Shown one piece after another: positions 34,152 to 45,804 of a stretch of DNA of 64,000 nt. The position numbers and the translations under genes are program-made. Each line of letters begins with the position of its first letter. The stretch's first letter is position 1. The DNA is from Lunularia cruciata. Taxonomy: Eukaryota; Streptophyta; Marchantiopsida; Lunulariales; Lunulariaceae. Where the stretch lies: contig OX419756.1 of assembly GCA_948567375.1 (NCBI GenBank), forward strand, positions 48,994,333 through 49,058,332, given 5' to 3'. Under the pieces are notes generated by a model, which had not been told where the DNA came from, searched no databases, and saw only the letters and a program-made list of their open reading frames with translations.

Positions 34152-34575
34152 TGTAACAATATGGAGTTTAGCGACAAAGTTAGTCGGGCTTACGAAGTAG
34201 AGAATAAGACAAAATAGCCTAGAATATTCTAGAAGCATCTCAGAAGCTTCTTGGGAAGCTTCCCAACTAGTTAACTTGCGCCCTAAGTAGGTAGCTTCTA
34301 GAAAGAAGCTTCTAGAAGCTTCTAACTAGCTTAGCTTGCACGCCAAGTAGGCAGCTTCTAGAAGGAAGCTTCTTGAGAAGCTTCCTAGTTAACTTGGCTT
34401 GCACTCCAAGAAAGCGGCTCAAGGAAGCTTCTTGAGAAGCTTCAAGGGTCTTGTATGCTACCTATAAATACCAAGGCCGAAGCTCATGCTAGGCATTTGG
34501 AGTTTTCCCTCATTCAAAGTGTCCCAATGTGAGTTTCCATTCTCCTACTTCTCTCCTTGGATTTAGTCTTTTACA
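34152..34575 (+). repeat. 5' LTR of element B (424 bp)
   Basis: TGTAACAATATGG...TCTTTTACA. It contains many GAAGCTTC palindromes (about 34230-34445), a TATA box in CCTATAAATACC (34461-34472), and the sequence that becomes the RNA start downstream. Confidence 0.95.
34296..34322 (+). promoter_or_regulatory. Heat-shock-element-like array in the LTR of element B
   Basis: GAA (34305-34307), TTC (34310-34312), GAA (34315-34317) and TTC (34320-34322) alternate at an exact 5-base spacing, the form of a plant heat-shock element (nGAAnnTTCn repeated). A further TTC/GAA pair sits at 34296-34303. The same four-unit array is conserved in the 3' LTR (39517-39534). It lies about 140 bp before the TATA box. 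That it binds heat-shock factors is inference from the pattern. Confidence 0.55.
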
Positions 34576-34589
34576 TTGGTATTAGAGCA
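34576..34589 (+). other. Primer-binding site of element B
   Basis: TTGGTATTAGAGCA directly after the LTR. It resembles TGGTATCAGAGC, the sequence complementary to the 3' end of initiator tRNA-Met, with one mismatch. Confidence 0.75.
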
Positions 34590-34844
34590 AGAATGGGATG
34601 GATGGAATTTATGGACCACCAAATCCACTTCCACCGAACCATTGGGATTTTTGTGTCCAAATACTACCCAAGCATCATTTCACACAGTTCATCACCTCGC
34701 ATTTTGGACAAGATTTTCTGCATATGATCACCATATCTAAGGAACTCTTGGTGCTTCCGATTGTAATTTATGGAGAACGGTGGACGTGCTGTTTCTATGT
34801 GTTAATAAATTAGATAGATTGAGAGTGGTGTGATAGAGGAGCAA

Positions 34845-35500
34845 CCATGGCGGCAATACCTGATGTTATCCTTGCTATGCAACAACAAATCAAGCACCTT
34901 ACTTGATTGTTGGATGAACGAGATCTTCAACAACAAGAGCAGGTGGTGAGAGTACCAATTCAAGAAGGAGAAGATCAGATCAGATTTCCTAAACCCAAGG
35001 TATTTGAAGGCTAGAATCTCCCAGGTGCAGTGGAGAATTTTGTGTTTGATTGCAAACGTTATTTTGAAGCTACCAATCCACAAGATGAGCGAAAATAGAT
35101 TCTCTTGGCTTCTAGCCAATTGGATGGAGTAGCAAAGCTATGGTGGAGATTCCAAGTGGAGCGAGCCGAACGACAAATGGTTGCACCAATCTTGACATGG
35201 GCAGAATTCAAGAGTGCAATAATCAGTCGGTTCTAAGCTATAAATGCCACACGAGCTGCATGGGATAAGTTGACAGAGTTGAAACAGATTGGCTCTGTAA
35301 GAAGTTACATCACGCAATTCCAAAACACCATCATGCAAATTCTAGATATTTTGGAAGGTGAAGCTCTGGATTGATTTGTGAGGGGCTTGAAGGCAAGAAC
35401 CAAATTAGAGGTAACCATGCAAGAGCCACAACACTTGGAGGAAGCCATGCGGTTGGCCAAACGTTTTGATTCCTTGGTGGCAACAACTTGGTCTTGACCT
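34845..35500 (+). pseudogene. gag region of element B
   Basis: Starts around ATGGCGGCAATACCTGATG (34846). Recognisable Gypsy gag pieces: RFPKPKVFEG, KLWWRFQVE (about 35137-35163), SVRSYITQFQNTIMQ and GLKARTKLEVTMQEP. Interrupted by TGA, TAG and TAA codons (for example 34903, 35011, 35095, 35235 and 35373), several of which replace Trp, Gln or Arg-type codons by single transitions. A degraded CCHC may lie near 35620-35660 (GHRIAECT-like in another frame). Confidence 0.7.
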
Positions 35501-35778
35501 CGACCCCCACAAAGCCTACCAATACACTACACACAAGTGGAGGAGCCAGCACCAATGGAGATTGATGCAATTCAACAAAGACCACTGGGCATGGAAGACA
35601 GGGAGAAACTACGAAAAAATGGTGGTTGTTTTTATTGGCGCCAGTTGGGGCATCGCATTGCTGAATGTACACTCAAGAATGGATGACCTCGACAAGTTGC
35701 CCAAGTGGAGGTTGTGGAGCGAAATGATCAGGGAAACAAGGAATCCCAGTAGGAGATTTCAAGCCGCCTACTAGGAGC

Positions 35779-36171
35779 TTGATTAGTTCCAATGGGATTG
35801 AAGGCTCGACCTATGCAAGTCTGCTTCACTTGCAAGGTATGATATCTAATCGGGGTTGTAGGATTTTGGTTGATTTTGGAAGTTCAAAGAATTGCATATC
35901 TATGCAAGTAGCAAAGGAATTGTGTATTCCTATCAATCCAGTGATTAGAAGTAGTTTGATGATGGCGGATAGTAGAAAGGGTTCTGCATTCCACACCTCG
36001 CATCCTATTACCTTCAAGATTGGGAAGGAGTATTTGGAGTGTATGAGGTTTGTAGTGGCACCTCTACACTATGATATCATTTTGGGTCTACCTTGGCTTG
36101 AACGTCATAAGGTTCAATTCAATTGGACCGGATGCCAAATTCAAGTACAACACCAAGGTAGGAATTTCTGA
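35779..36171 (+). pseudogene. retropepsin-like protease segment of element B
   Basis: Open for 130 codons. The active-site stretch is LVDFGSSKNCISMQ (about 35863-35905), where D-F-G-S takes the place of the D-T/S-G triad. The C-terminal hallmark IILGLPWLERHKV (about 36076-36115) corresponds to the ILG motif before the last strand. It ends at a TGA (36169-36171) before the linker repeats. Confidence 0.75.
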
Positions 36172-36218
36172 TTAGGTTGTTTGGCACCTCTAAGTAAGAC
36201 ACCTAAGAATAGTCAATC

Positions 36219-36398
36219 CCAAGATGGGAATTTTGTCAAGAAGGTAACCATAGAGTGAATCTGGAAGGGAGATGAGTCCTAAGATGGGAAGTTTGCCAGG
36301 AAGGCAACCATGGAGCAAGCTTGGAAGAGAGATGAGTCCATAGAAGGGAAGTTTGTTAATGAAGTAGCCATAGAGCAAGCTTTGGAGGAAGATAAGTC
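36219..36398 (+). repeat. Three 60-bp tandem repeats in the protease-RT linker of element B
   Basis: Units start at 36219, 36279 and 36339, exactly 60 bp apart, each with GGGAA(T/G)TTTG, CCAT(A/G)GAG and GA(T/G)AAGTC or GATGAGTC. This equals a 20-residue repeat in the ancestral frame. Units have diverged by scattered substitutions. Confidence 0.85.
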
Positions 36399-36467
36399 TA
36401 TATTTGCGGTGTGGATCAAGCCGACTGCACAAGAACAATCTGAGGAGGGCCAAGTCCGCATCAAGCA

Positions 36468-39290
36468 ATGGTTGATCAGATAGTTCAGGAGTTTGCAGAT
36501 GTGTTTCTAGATGATCTGGCAAAGGGATTACCCTCCAATCGAGGTATGCCCTTCAAGATCAAGTTATTGCTAGGGAGTACTCCAATGAGTAGACCAATCT
36601 ATCGGCTCTCACCAAAGGAGTTGGAGGAGTTGCAAACAACACTTACAAAGTTGTTGGAGAAGGATTTCATATAGCATAGTACCTTGGAGAGCACCGGTAC
36701 TATTTGTTCCAAAGAAGGATGGAGGACTTCATTTCTATATTGATTACCGTGGGTTCAATAAGCAAATTGTGAAGAATGCATATCCCTTGCCTTGGATCGA
36801 TGACCTGCTTGATCAATTAAGTGGAGCACGCTACTTTTCCAAGTTGGATCTTTGTAGCAGCTATTGGCAAATTTCTATTGAAGGAGAGGACGTGCAAAAG
36901 ACTGCCTTTCGCACAAGGTATGGACATTTTGAGTGGAGAGTTCTACCTTTTGGACTCACTAATGCTCAAGTAGTCTTCATGGATCAAATGCATCGGGTGT
37001 TGGAAGGACTATTGGATCAGTCCGTGGTAGTGTTCTTAGATGATATCTTAATCTATAGTAGGACAGAGGTAGAACATGAACCATGTGCAAGAAGTCCTAA
37101 GACAACTACAACAGTGGAAATTTTACTGCAAGAAGTCAAAGTGTGCTTTTTGGCAGAAGGAGGTTACCTTCTTGGGTCATAAGATCTCATCAGAGGGGAT
37201 CAAGATGGAAGAAGAGAAGATCAAGGCCATTACTGATTGGCCTACCCCAAAGGATGCTACCAAAGTACGAGCATTCAATGGATTGGCCAATTTTTACCGA
37301 CGGTTCATCCACTATTATGCTCATGTGGCCACACCATTGACTGACCTCTTGGGAAAGAACTTGAGCTTCCAATGGACCACCAAGCATGAAGAAGCATTCC
37401 AGAAGTTAAAGCATATGGTGTCTTCAAGACCCATTCTTCAACCATATGATCCTCAACTACCTTGTGTGGTTGACTTTGATGCTTCTAACTTTGCAATTGG
37501 AGCTATGTTGCAACAAGAATTTCCAGATGGACTTCATCCTATTGCCTTTGTGTCTCACCAACTAAATACAGCTGAAAGAAATTACTCTGCTTGAGATCAG
37601 CAACAACTTGCAATGGTATATGCCACCAAGGTATGGAGGCATTCTCTCTTGGGGAAACAAGTGATCATGCAAACTGATCACAAGCCATTGTTACAGACCT
37701 TACACTTGGAGCACATGAAGAGTTGACATCATCAATGGGAAGAGCAACTCCAATTTTTTGACATCAAACTTGAGTACAAACCAGGTCGGTTCCATGTCAT
37801 CCCCAATGCTCTATCACGACGACCTGATTTGAAGTCTCTTCCTCTCATCGTGGCAGCAATTACGACGGTGTCAATTGATCCCAAGATTCATAATGAGTTT
37901 TGGTTAGCTCTACAGCAAGATCCCTTCTTCCAAATGGTACATGGTCAGCTAACAACAAGTGACAAGGAGTACACCACCTTCTCTTTCAAGGAAAGCCTTT
38001 TATTCCATGCAGACCAGATCTATGTTCCAACCAGAGGTGATCTTTGACTTGTGCGCCTTCAAGAAGCCCATGATTTACCAATAGCTGGTCACATGGGAGT
38101 GGACAAGACCTTGGGCGCCCTCCAACACCAATGGTGGTGGCCCAACATGACACAAGATGTTTGAGACTTTGTCTGATCATGTGAGAGCTGCCAACGGAAC
38201 AAGGCCAGCAACCAGAAGCCGAGTAGACTCCTTCAACCACTCGCCATTCCATCCGCTCGTTGGGAGCATGTGAGCTTGGATCTCATCATATCCTTGCCAA
38301 AGACAAAACAAGGACACACTGCAATTGTGGTGTTTATGGATAAGCTTAGTAAGCAAATCCACTTGGCACCAACCTATGATACCGTGGATACTCCAACCTT
38401 AGTGCAAATCTACTTTGACAATGTCTCCAAGCATCATGGGATACCACCATCTCCGACCGTGATCCTCAATTTACCGGGAAGTTTTGGCAAGCACTCTTCC
38501 AGATACTCGGCACCAAGCTTGCTTTGTCCACGGCCTATCATCCTCAAACTGATGGACAAACCGAACGCGCAAATCGTACATTGGAGGATATGTTGCGGGC
38601 CTTTGTCAACATCCACCATACCAACTGGGATGAATGTCTTGCAGTTGTAGAATTTGCCTACAACAATTCCAAACAGGCAAGCACCGGATTTTTTCCCTTC
38701 TTTCTCAATTTTGGCCAAGATCCACTTGTTCCAGATTCTTTTCTTGCTTCCCCTCCCTCTCAGGTTCCTCATACTTCCACATTCTTGACCACTATATCTC
38801 AATCTCTCCAACAAGCCAAGTCTCACCTCCTTGTTGCTCAGAATCGCCAAAAACAATATGCAGACCACCATCGTCGTGATCTCACCTTTGCAGTTGGTGA
38901 TAAAGTCTTGCTATCCTCTAGTAACCTCCCTCTCTCTCTTGATACCCAAGTTTGTAAACTTGCCCCTAATTGGATAGGACCCTTTGATATCACCCAAATT
39001 GTCTCTCATGTTGCTTATCGTCTTGCCTTGCCTTGTCACATGCGTATCCATCCTGTCTTTCATGTTTCTAAGTTGAAGCCCTTTGTTCCTAACCCCTCTT
39101 CCTTTTCCTCTCGAGTCCAACCTCCCCCTCTTCCTATCCCTATCAATGATCATGAGGAGTACAAAGTTGATCATATCCTTGCACGTCGCCATATTCAACG
39201 AGTCCGTCGCCAACATACGGAGTACAAGGTCCTTTGGAAAGGGTATCCCCTTCATGATGCCACATAGGAGCCTCTTTCCCACCTCCAAAA
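36468..39290 (+). pseudogene. RT, RNase H, integrase and chromodomain of element B
   Basis: [22 protein letters not shown] (from about 36781) and [12 protein letters not shown] (about 37029), with an intact FLDD box. RNase H: DFDASNFAIGAML (about 37471) and TDHKPL (about 37675). Integrase: HMGVDKTLGALQHQWWWPN zinc region (from about 38092), VSLDLI with the first Asp, [11 protein letters not shown] with the second (about 38452), in a frame shifted from what precedes it. A GPF motif (NWIGPFDI) lies at about 38968. Chromodomain: [15 protein letters not shown] (about 39158) and [15 protein letters not shown] (39221-39264), then TAG at 39265-39267 where chromodomains have Trp (WEP). Other lesions: TAG at 36672, a frameshift near 37075 and TGA codons at 37592, 37723, 38045 and 38161. 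Confidence 0.88.
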
Positions 39291-39363
39291 TGCACAGACG
39301 GCCATCGAGGAATTCAAAGCTTCACTGGCGACGAGGACGTTACCAACTAGCGGTGGGGGAATA

Positions 39364-39773
39364 TGTAACAATATGGAGTTTAGCGATGAAGTTAGTCGGG
39401 CTTACAAAGTAGAGAATAAGACAAAATAGCCTAGAATATTCTAGAAGCATCTCAGAAGCTTCTTGGGAAGCTTCCCAACTAGTTAACTTGCGCCCTAAGC
39501 ATGTAGCTTTGAGAAGGAAGCTTCTAGAAGCTTCTAACTAGCTTAGCTTGCACGCCAAGTAGGCAGCTTCTTGAGAAGCTTCCTAGTTAACTTGGCTTGC
39601 ACTCCAAGAAAGCGGCTCAAGGAAGCTTCTTGAGAAGCTTCAAGGGTCTTGTATGCTACCTATAAATATCAAGGCCGAAGCTCATGCTAGGCATTTAGAG
39701 TTTTCCCTCATTCAAAGTGTCCCAATGTGAGTTTCCATTCTCCTATTTCTCTCCTCAGATTTGGTCTTTTACA
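39364..39773 (+). repeat. 3' LTR of element B (410 bp)
   Basis: Same ends as the 5' LTR. It lacks 14 bp of one GAAGCTTC unit but keeps the four-unit GAA/TTC array (39517-39534) and the TATA box. Confidence 0.95.
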
Positions 39774-40227
39774 ACATAGAAAGCACTTAGACTCACTTTT
39801 TCCTCCAAGTGGTGTTGGTTTTTGGATCCTCTTAACACTCTCTTCAAATTCTATTGTAAACTCTCTTTTCCTCAAATCCACCCCTAAAATCACCTCAAAC
39901 CCTTGGGAAACCTTGCATAGTCTTAATTTCCACTCTTTCAATTTCAAGTCCAGATCTCAAACTTGAGATTTTGCCCAAAATCTACAATCCACCTCACACA
40001 ATCTCTCCAAATCTTGTCATGTGTACAAGATGTACAAAATCACTTCAAAGACATCATAATGAACTATAGGGTATACAAATGGATCTTGGTTCTCTAACAT
40101 AAATTCAGCCCTCTCCTCTCCTAATGTTCTCTCCAAGTGAGCTCTCATAGCCTCCTTTTCCTAATGTAAAATTGAACACAAAACATTATCTTGCCTTCTA
40201 GAGAGGTCTCCGCAATGGAACCAAAAA

Positions 40228-40917
40228 TGTGAGCCAGCTTGTCTCTCACTCAGGATGAACCTCTGATGGCTATTATGGTAGCGCACCATGGACTAAGAAG
40301 ACAAGGAACCCCAACTCCATCATACTACTCCAAGGCTAACATTCCAAGACTCAAGACATTGCTCACTAGAGAACTCAATGAGAGAGAGATAGTTTCAAAT
40401 GAAAGGATGATGAGTACCTCCTCACCCCTTGTTTATATACTTGTGAAATAGTTACATACCAAAGTTACTAATTACCGCACTAACTCAAGTTACTAGACTA
40501 AAAATCAAGTAAAGTCAAAAAGTAGAAAGGAATATCCATTCACATGGGCATATTCCACTAGCATGTGATCTTATCTTGACCCAACCACTAAGTCAAGGAT
40601 TCATTCACATGGGCTATCCTTGGACTATAGAAGAATCCAAACAAAAAGGCTTGCGGGCCTAAGAGTTCTCAACTCTTTCCTCAAAGCCAAACACCTAGGA
40701 ATAATACCAAGTCAACACACTAGAATCCAAAATAGTGGTGCTCATCTTTTCTACACTCTCTAAAGTAAGGTCCTCTCTATCTTAGCTATGACTACCTTTA
40801 GCTAATCATGACTAATGTAGAACCATCTTTTATCTCTATATAAACAATATCTCTCAAGTACTTGTAATACCAAGCTAAATATCACAATACCACACATATG
40901 CACAAATGGGTGTTACA
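40228..40917 (-). repeat. 5' LTR of A2 (690 bp)
   Basis: The reverse complement starts TGTAACACCCATTTGTGCAT and ends GGCTCACA. It is followed by TTTTTGGTTCCATTGCGGAG, the candidate primer-binding region, which does not match the usual tRNA-Met primer site seen in B, E and F. Confidence 0.9.
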
Positions 40918-43900
40918 GGCCATGGTAGCCAATCTTTGTTCCAACTACTCAATCCAAGTAGCTATGGCTAAATCAGAAGTAATGGATGCTCTACCACTAC
41001 CTCGTCCTCCATGACCTAGAGCTCATCTACCACCTGCCATAGCAACCCTACCACTTTGTAACTCTAGGTGAAGGTCAAAGCATTGGTCACTATTATGACC
41101 AAAGCTATGGCAATGATCACATTGACTCTATGTTAGCTATGATGCACTAAAGGTATCATGTCCACTACCTTTAGTGCACTTTTTCTTATGATGAGGTCCA
41201 CCACAAGTCTATAAGCAACACCACCACTCATTGGCTATTGCTGACCTGAAAATGAAGGTAAAGTTCTAGCTGCACTATGCCCTCCACTTGCTCCATAGAA
41301 TCTAGGTTGTCCACTTTGTCCTCAAAAGCCAACATGGCTTGGTGCACTTTACTACACTCTAGAAGAAGTAACAACTATGGATGAGATCTCCCTACTAAAT
41401 CTAGATGTCACCACTCTCTCCTCCACCATGTTGAGCTCAATGTGCTCAGCCAAACTAAAGACCACTACCAAAGTAGGTGAACTAGCTTGTAACAACATAG
41501 TAACATGTCCTCTATGTGAGACTCCCTATCCAAGATCCCATATCAAAATTGGACTGCCTAGGCATCAATAACTCCTTGAGTGAGATTGATTAGCTATCTC
41601 ATGCAAGTGTATGCCTTGTGTAAGCTCTCTCCAACCTTTCACTAGAACTCCTAAAGCTCCTCAACTTATCAATCTTCACTCCTTGGTAGATATACCTCAA
41701 GCACTAGAAGAACTCCACCATGGGGTTAAATCTTGATATTGCACCACCTTTGTAGAGGTACATCCACTTGTAGTAGTACCATCTCCAACTAGTGCACCTC
41801 TACTAGATCCACCAATGCTACTAGAGCTAGAACTCTTGGGTATTGCCAATCTACCCCTAACAACCAAGCTTGAAATTGATGGAGATGTAGTTCAATAACC
41901 AATATTATCTGCATAGCTTGATCTCCTAAACTTGCATAGCAATGACAGTCATCCATTGGTGGACCTTCTAAGTGCTAAAACAACTCCTTCCATGCCATGA
42001 AGAGTGTGAACAAAGTCAAGTTCCACATTTGTTGCAGATCACAACTATCAAATTCCTAGATGAAGTCATCCAACTCAATGGTACCCACTATACTAGAGTA
42101 GCACCTAGGCATTTGGAGGCCCCATAAATCTTGTCCATATCCCACAACAACAGTGTGGACACACCAAGTGAACTCTCAACTAAATCAATTTCTATATCAA
42201 ACACTAACTTAGAGTCAATCTCCTCCTCCACTAGGACTCAAGATACAAGTTGATATCGAGTGCCACTCAAAGTAAACTCACTATGTATTGCCATGATATC
42301 TCCTTTGGAATTCCCAAAGAACTCCATTGTGACAATGTAACTCAAATTGCAACCATAACCACCATAAATACCCCACCAAGGATCACCACCAAGTGCTAAC
42401 AACAAGGTGCCACCACTCACTAATGTAACTCTAACTACAACAACTATACTAGAGAAAAGTGCAATTTTTAACTTGCCATCATAACACGCACACTCATGAT
42501 CTAAAGGTCATCACTTCTTACCTCACCAAAGAGAAATATAAGTAGTCTGATTAGTTATCACTCTAACCTTACTATTAAGAGCACACCAAAGCACCAATAC
42601 TCTAAATTTTAGGCATCTCACATAAACATGGTGCACAAACAAGAAGTAAAGAATGGAAGGGATCCAATCACAAGAAGTTTAAATAAAAACCCTCATTCTC
42701 ATAAATCAATACTGGATTGACTTGCCACCATTTGGCATTTAACATAATAAGAGCGTCTACCTACTCCTAAGCTACCAAGATCACCAAGGAGGAGATCAAA
42801 CTGCCTCTCCTAGCCAAAACTACATGTGTATAGGTATAAGTCAAACAATCACTAGGATAACAAGTGAAGGTGGACCAGTTAGCGAGGCCACCAATCTAGG
42901 AACTAGAGATTTGGGGTTCAAACAGTACTGCACACAATTTAGAAGGGAGGGAAAATTTTGCCAAACAATGACCAAAAACTCATCTAAATTAGCTAACCTC
43001 ATGCCAACTACCACTCTTTGTAACCTCTCTTAGCCTACAACCCTATGACTTGGAACCTCCAACTTTAAGCAACCTCCACCAATGTGATGCACCTCCTCTA
43101 CAATTGGCTGACTGCCAAATCTTTTCCTAACTCTCAATTTGAGCCAAATTGGAAGGACATGGATCTCCAAATCCCTTACTCGAGGGGATGGGTTCCCAAC
43201 TCCACCTTCAATTTTGAATTTCAAACTCAATTTGCACCAGATCAACTTGATTTCACCTCTTGGGCTCAAATCAAACTCCCACTATCTCAAATTGACTCCA
43301 TTCTTAGAAATTTGGCCAAGGTTGTCATACACAATCTACCCCATTGCCAAATCTACATCAATCATATATAGCTTCTACACATGATCACTCTTAGTGAAAT
43401 CTAGGACCACAGTCAAAGTACCAACTATCAACCAAGCTTGGAGATACAACCCACACCTTCAATTCCTACACCTTATTTCCCCTTGACTTTCACTTCTATG
43501 ATGTAATCAATGGATTCTTCCCCTCAAATCACATTCAACTCAAATTTGTACTCAATCTTCTACTCAACAATCTGCCAACAATTGGGACATTGATTATAGT
43601 CAAGCCACACACACCTTAGCTAAGAGACTCCAACTAATATTTGCCAACCTCTATCCACCATAGCCAAGAACTTGAAGGCTCAACATCAAAGAAGTGTGGT
43701 CTTTAGAGCTACACTGTGAAGGTATATCCCTCTACTCGACCTAGATGTCCAATCCTAATGATGCCATTGATGGCACATCTGATAGTGCAAAAAATGCAAG
43801 TGATAGTGGGTCCCACCATGTGATTAGTAGCCCTAACCTAAAATTGGACCGACAACAAGTAATCTATGAGTGACTACCAAAATACTTATGACTATCAATA

Positions 43901-43956
43901 CTACCACTCCAATATCCGAGCAACCTAGCTTCGGTGCTATAAATATCATGACAAAT
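40918..43956 (-). mobile_element. Decayed Gypsy-type relic C (minus strand): LTR, leader and gag
   Basis: Reading the minus strand from 43956, the first 300 bases match the LTR-like segment at 19034. AT-rich leader sequence follows, then a heavily mutated gag. Near 41120-41080 the minus strand encodes CDHCHSFGHNSDQC, a complete CX2CX4HX4C zinc knuckle, which is the strongest evidence for gag. The relic stops at 40917, where the LTR of A2 begins, so A2 inserted just after the knuckle. The pol part is not seen on the other side of the A1/A2 cluster. Confidence 0.6.
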
Positions 43957-43994
43957 ACTAGGGGATAATATACCAAATGCTACCAATGGATCCC

Positions 43995-44099
43995 TTTGAT
44001 GCTATGTAGACACTCCTCTTGCAAAGAATACCCTCCATGTAGATGAATTATCTACATGGATGGTATTCTTTGCAAGAGGAGTGTCTAAATAGCATCAAA
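43995..44099. repeat. Near-perfect 50-bp-arm hairpin with 5-base loop
   Basis: The left arm (43995-44044) and right arm (44050-44099) pair at 48 of 50 positions around GAATT. A transcript would fold into one long stem. It lies about 40 bp outside the LTR end of relic C. It could be a foldback/MITE-type element, or a precursor that yields small RNAs. Confidence 0.85.
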
Positions 44100-45773
44100 T
44101 CAAATCCTTATATATTATTGGTACTCCAAAATTATATAAGTTATATGTAGATGTAATACCTTCCTTTAGAAGAAATGAGGAGGAATAAGTTAAAGGGGCC
44201 ATGCTCTACACTTTGACACCTTGATTCTCTAGCCTATATAAAGCATGATAGTCAAATTGTCAAGTGCATGCCTAATTTGGTCTACATAGCAAATTGTGTG
44301 TATATTGTCTATTAAGGACACAAGGACACAACTTGATATAGCAATAGCAAAATAGTGGAGAAAAGAGCTAAAAAAAAGCCATGGAAAACAAAGGTCCTCT
44401 TATCATATACAAGCAATTGATTAAACAAAAATATTTCTCTCTCATGAGAAATAGTGATTGTAGATAGAGAAGGAAATCTATATATAGATTGTAAAAAAGC
44501 ATAAGATCTATCAAAGTTTTAATAGTCTCTTTAAACTCTTCAAAGATGGATGTATGTGATACAATATAAAAATTATGCTCTTTATGCACCTACAAGAAAG
44601 CAAAATTTTGATAGATATATGAGTGTTCTAATACAAAGAAATATAGACTCATCACTTCTAAGTGTAGCAAATTTCAATTTATGTGTACTAAGGTGTTGTT
44701 CATAATGAGAATAATGTTGAAGGATGGCTAATAAGGCACAATAAGATCTTCCTTATAACAAGAGATCTAATGCTTCTTTTATCCTTCTCCATCATGAGAA
44801 GTCAATAAGTACCTAATACTTGATTAATTGATATTGGAATCTCTCTCTTTTTTATTGTTGGAACCACTTGGGAATATAATTTAAAATCATTAGAAAGATT
44901 ATGTGCTTTGAACCAATCTCTTAGATGCTCATATACAGTTATTGCCAAGGACTATTAGGGGTGGCATGGAGCTGTGCATAATAGAAAGGAAAAGTGATTT
45001 ATAGATACATAATAGCTCCTCAAGTTGACATTGCAAGACCTCTAATAATATTCTCTCTCTTTGTGGAAGATGTAATAGACATAAGAATAAAATATTCTTA
45101 TTAATGAGACTAGTCATAGGCAAAAGTTATGATCTTGTATTGCTTTATCATATTCTCATGCCTGACCTAAGATCATACACAAAGTAATCAAGTAAAATCT
45201 ATACTATCTTATGATTTAAACTATCTCCTAAAATAGGTAACCTAAACTGACTCCTCTTATATTGACCAATTTCTTGACCCAAAATCTATAAAATCTAGTA
45301 ACTACTTTTCTTTATTTTTCACACCTCACTCTAGTATAATGTAGATATAGACTTGGAAGTAAGATAAGTAAGAAAATACTAACTCATCCAAAAGATCACA
45401 TGCAAGCCAATAGAACGGTAAGCATAAAGTTTGTCTAGTCTCATCATTGAGTGTAGACATGGTAGAAATGTAGACAAAAAGAACTAGTCTCAAATAGCCC
45501 TAGAATACAACACAACCATAATGCTAATGACTCACACAACTTTATATATATATATAGGAATAAACACATCTGCATTTTTTTGGATATCAATGATGTTAAT
45601 GTCCTTGCTTGTCTCATGTGAGCAACAATTTTAATTATCTACTTATGTTGTTGTGAATCTTTCCCACTTAGGTTTTTTCTTGTGAAGTAAAGAATTTATG
45701 ATACATAGAGCATGATATCTCACGTTGCTCTAGATAGTTGTATATAGAGAACTAAAACCATACCTAATGCCAA

Positions 45774-45804
<31 letters not shown>

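Larger units (their letters stand above)
34152..39773 (+). mobile_element. Chromodomain Ty3/Gypsy element B, nearly complete (5,622 bp), inserted in A2
   Basis: Both LTRs are present (34152-34575 and 39364-39773). A tRNA-Met-type primer site follows the first (TTGGTATTAGAGC, from 34576) and a polypurine tract precedes the second (GGTGGGGGAATA, about 39352-39363). Target duplication ATATA (34147-34151) and ACATA (39774-39778) differ by one C-to-T change. Order: gag, protease, RT, RNase H, integrase with GPY/F-like motif, chromodomain: a chromovirus. By my alignment the LTRs differ at 14 sites plus one 14-bp deletion in the 3' LTR, over about 410 bp. Several stops and frameshifts are present, so it is not autonomous now. 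Confidence 0.92.
32566..40917 (-). mobile_element. Ty3/Gypsy copy A2 (minus strand), 3' truncated and split by element B
   Basis: Read on the minus strand: 5' LTR 40917-40228, leader (40227 to about 39948), pre-gag ORF start (39947-39779), interruption by B (39773-34152), then the rest of the pre-gag ORF, gag start (33612) and gag with CCHC (CFGCGGRCHIQRNC). It ends abruptly at 32566 within gag, at the point equivalent to about 28180 in A1. Protease, polymerase, integrase and 3' LTR are absent. The internal region lacks about 430 bp present in A1 between the leader and pre-gag ORF. The two copies otherwise align closely, including the frame of gag, which in A2 keeps the TCA codon that is TAA in A1. 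Confidence 0.8.

Noticed and set aside
34230-34445. CRISPR-like or satellite array from repeated AAGCTTC units in the LTR
   Set aside because: Spacing is irregular and the units are palindromic promoter-type motifs within a defined LTR present in four copies.
25883-40917. The inverted A1/A2 arrangement as one self-integrated (autointegration) element
   Set aside because: Both halves contain overlapping gag and pre-gag sequence with different mutations, so two separate copies are needed.
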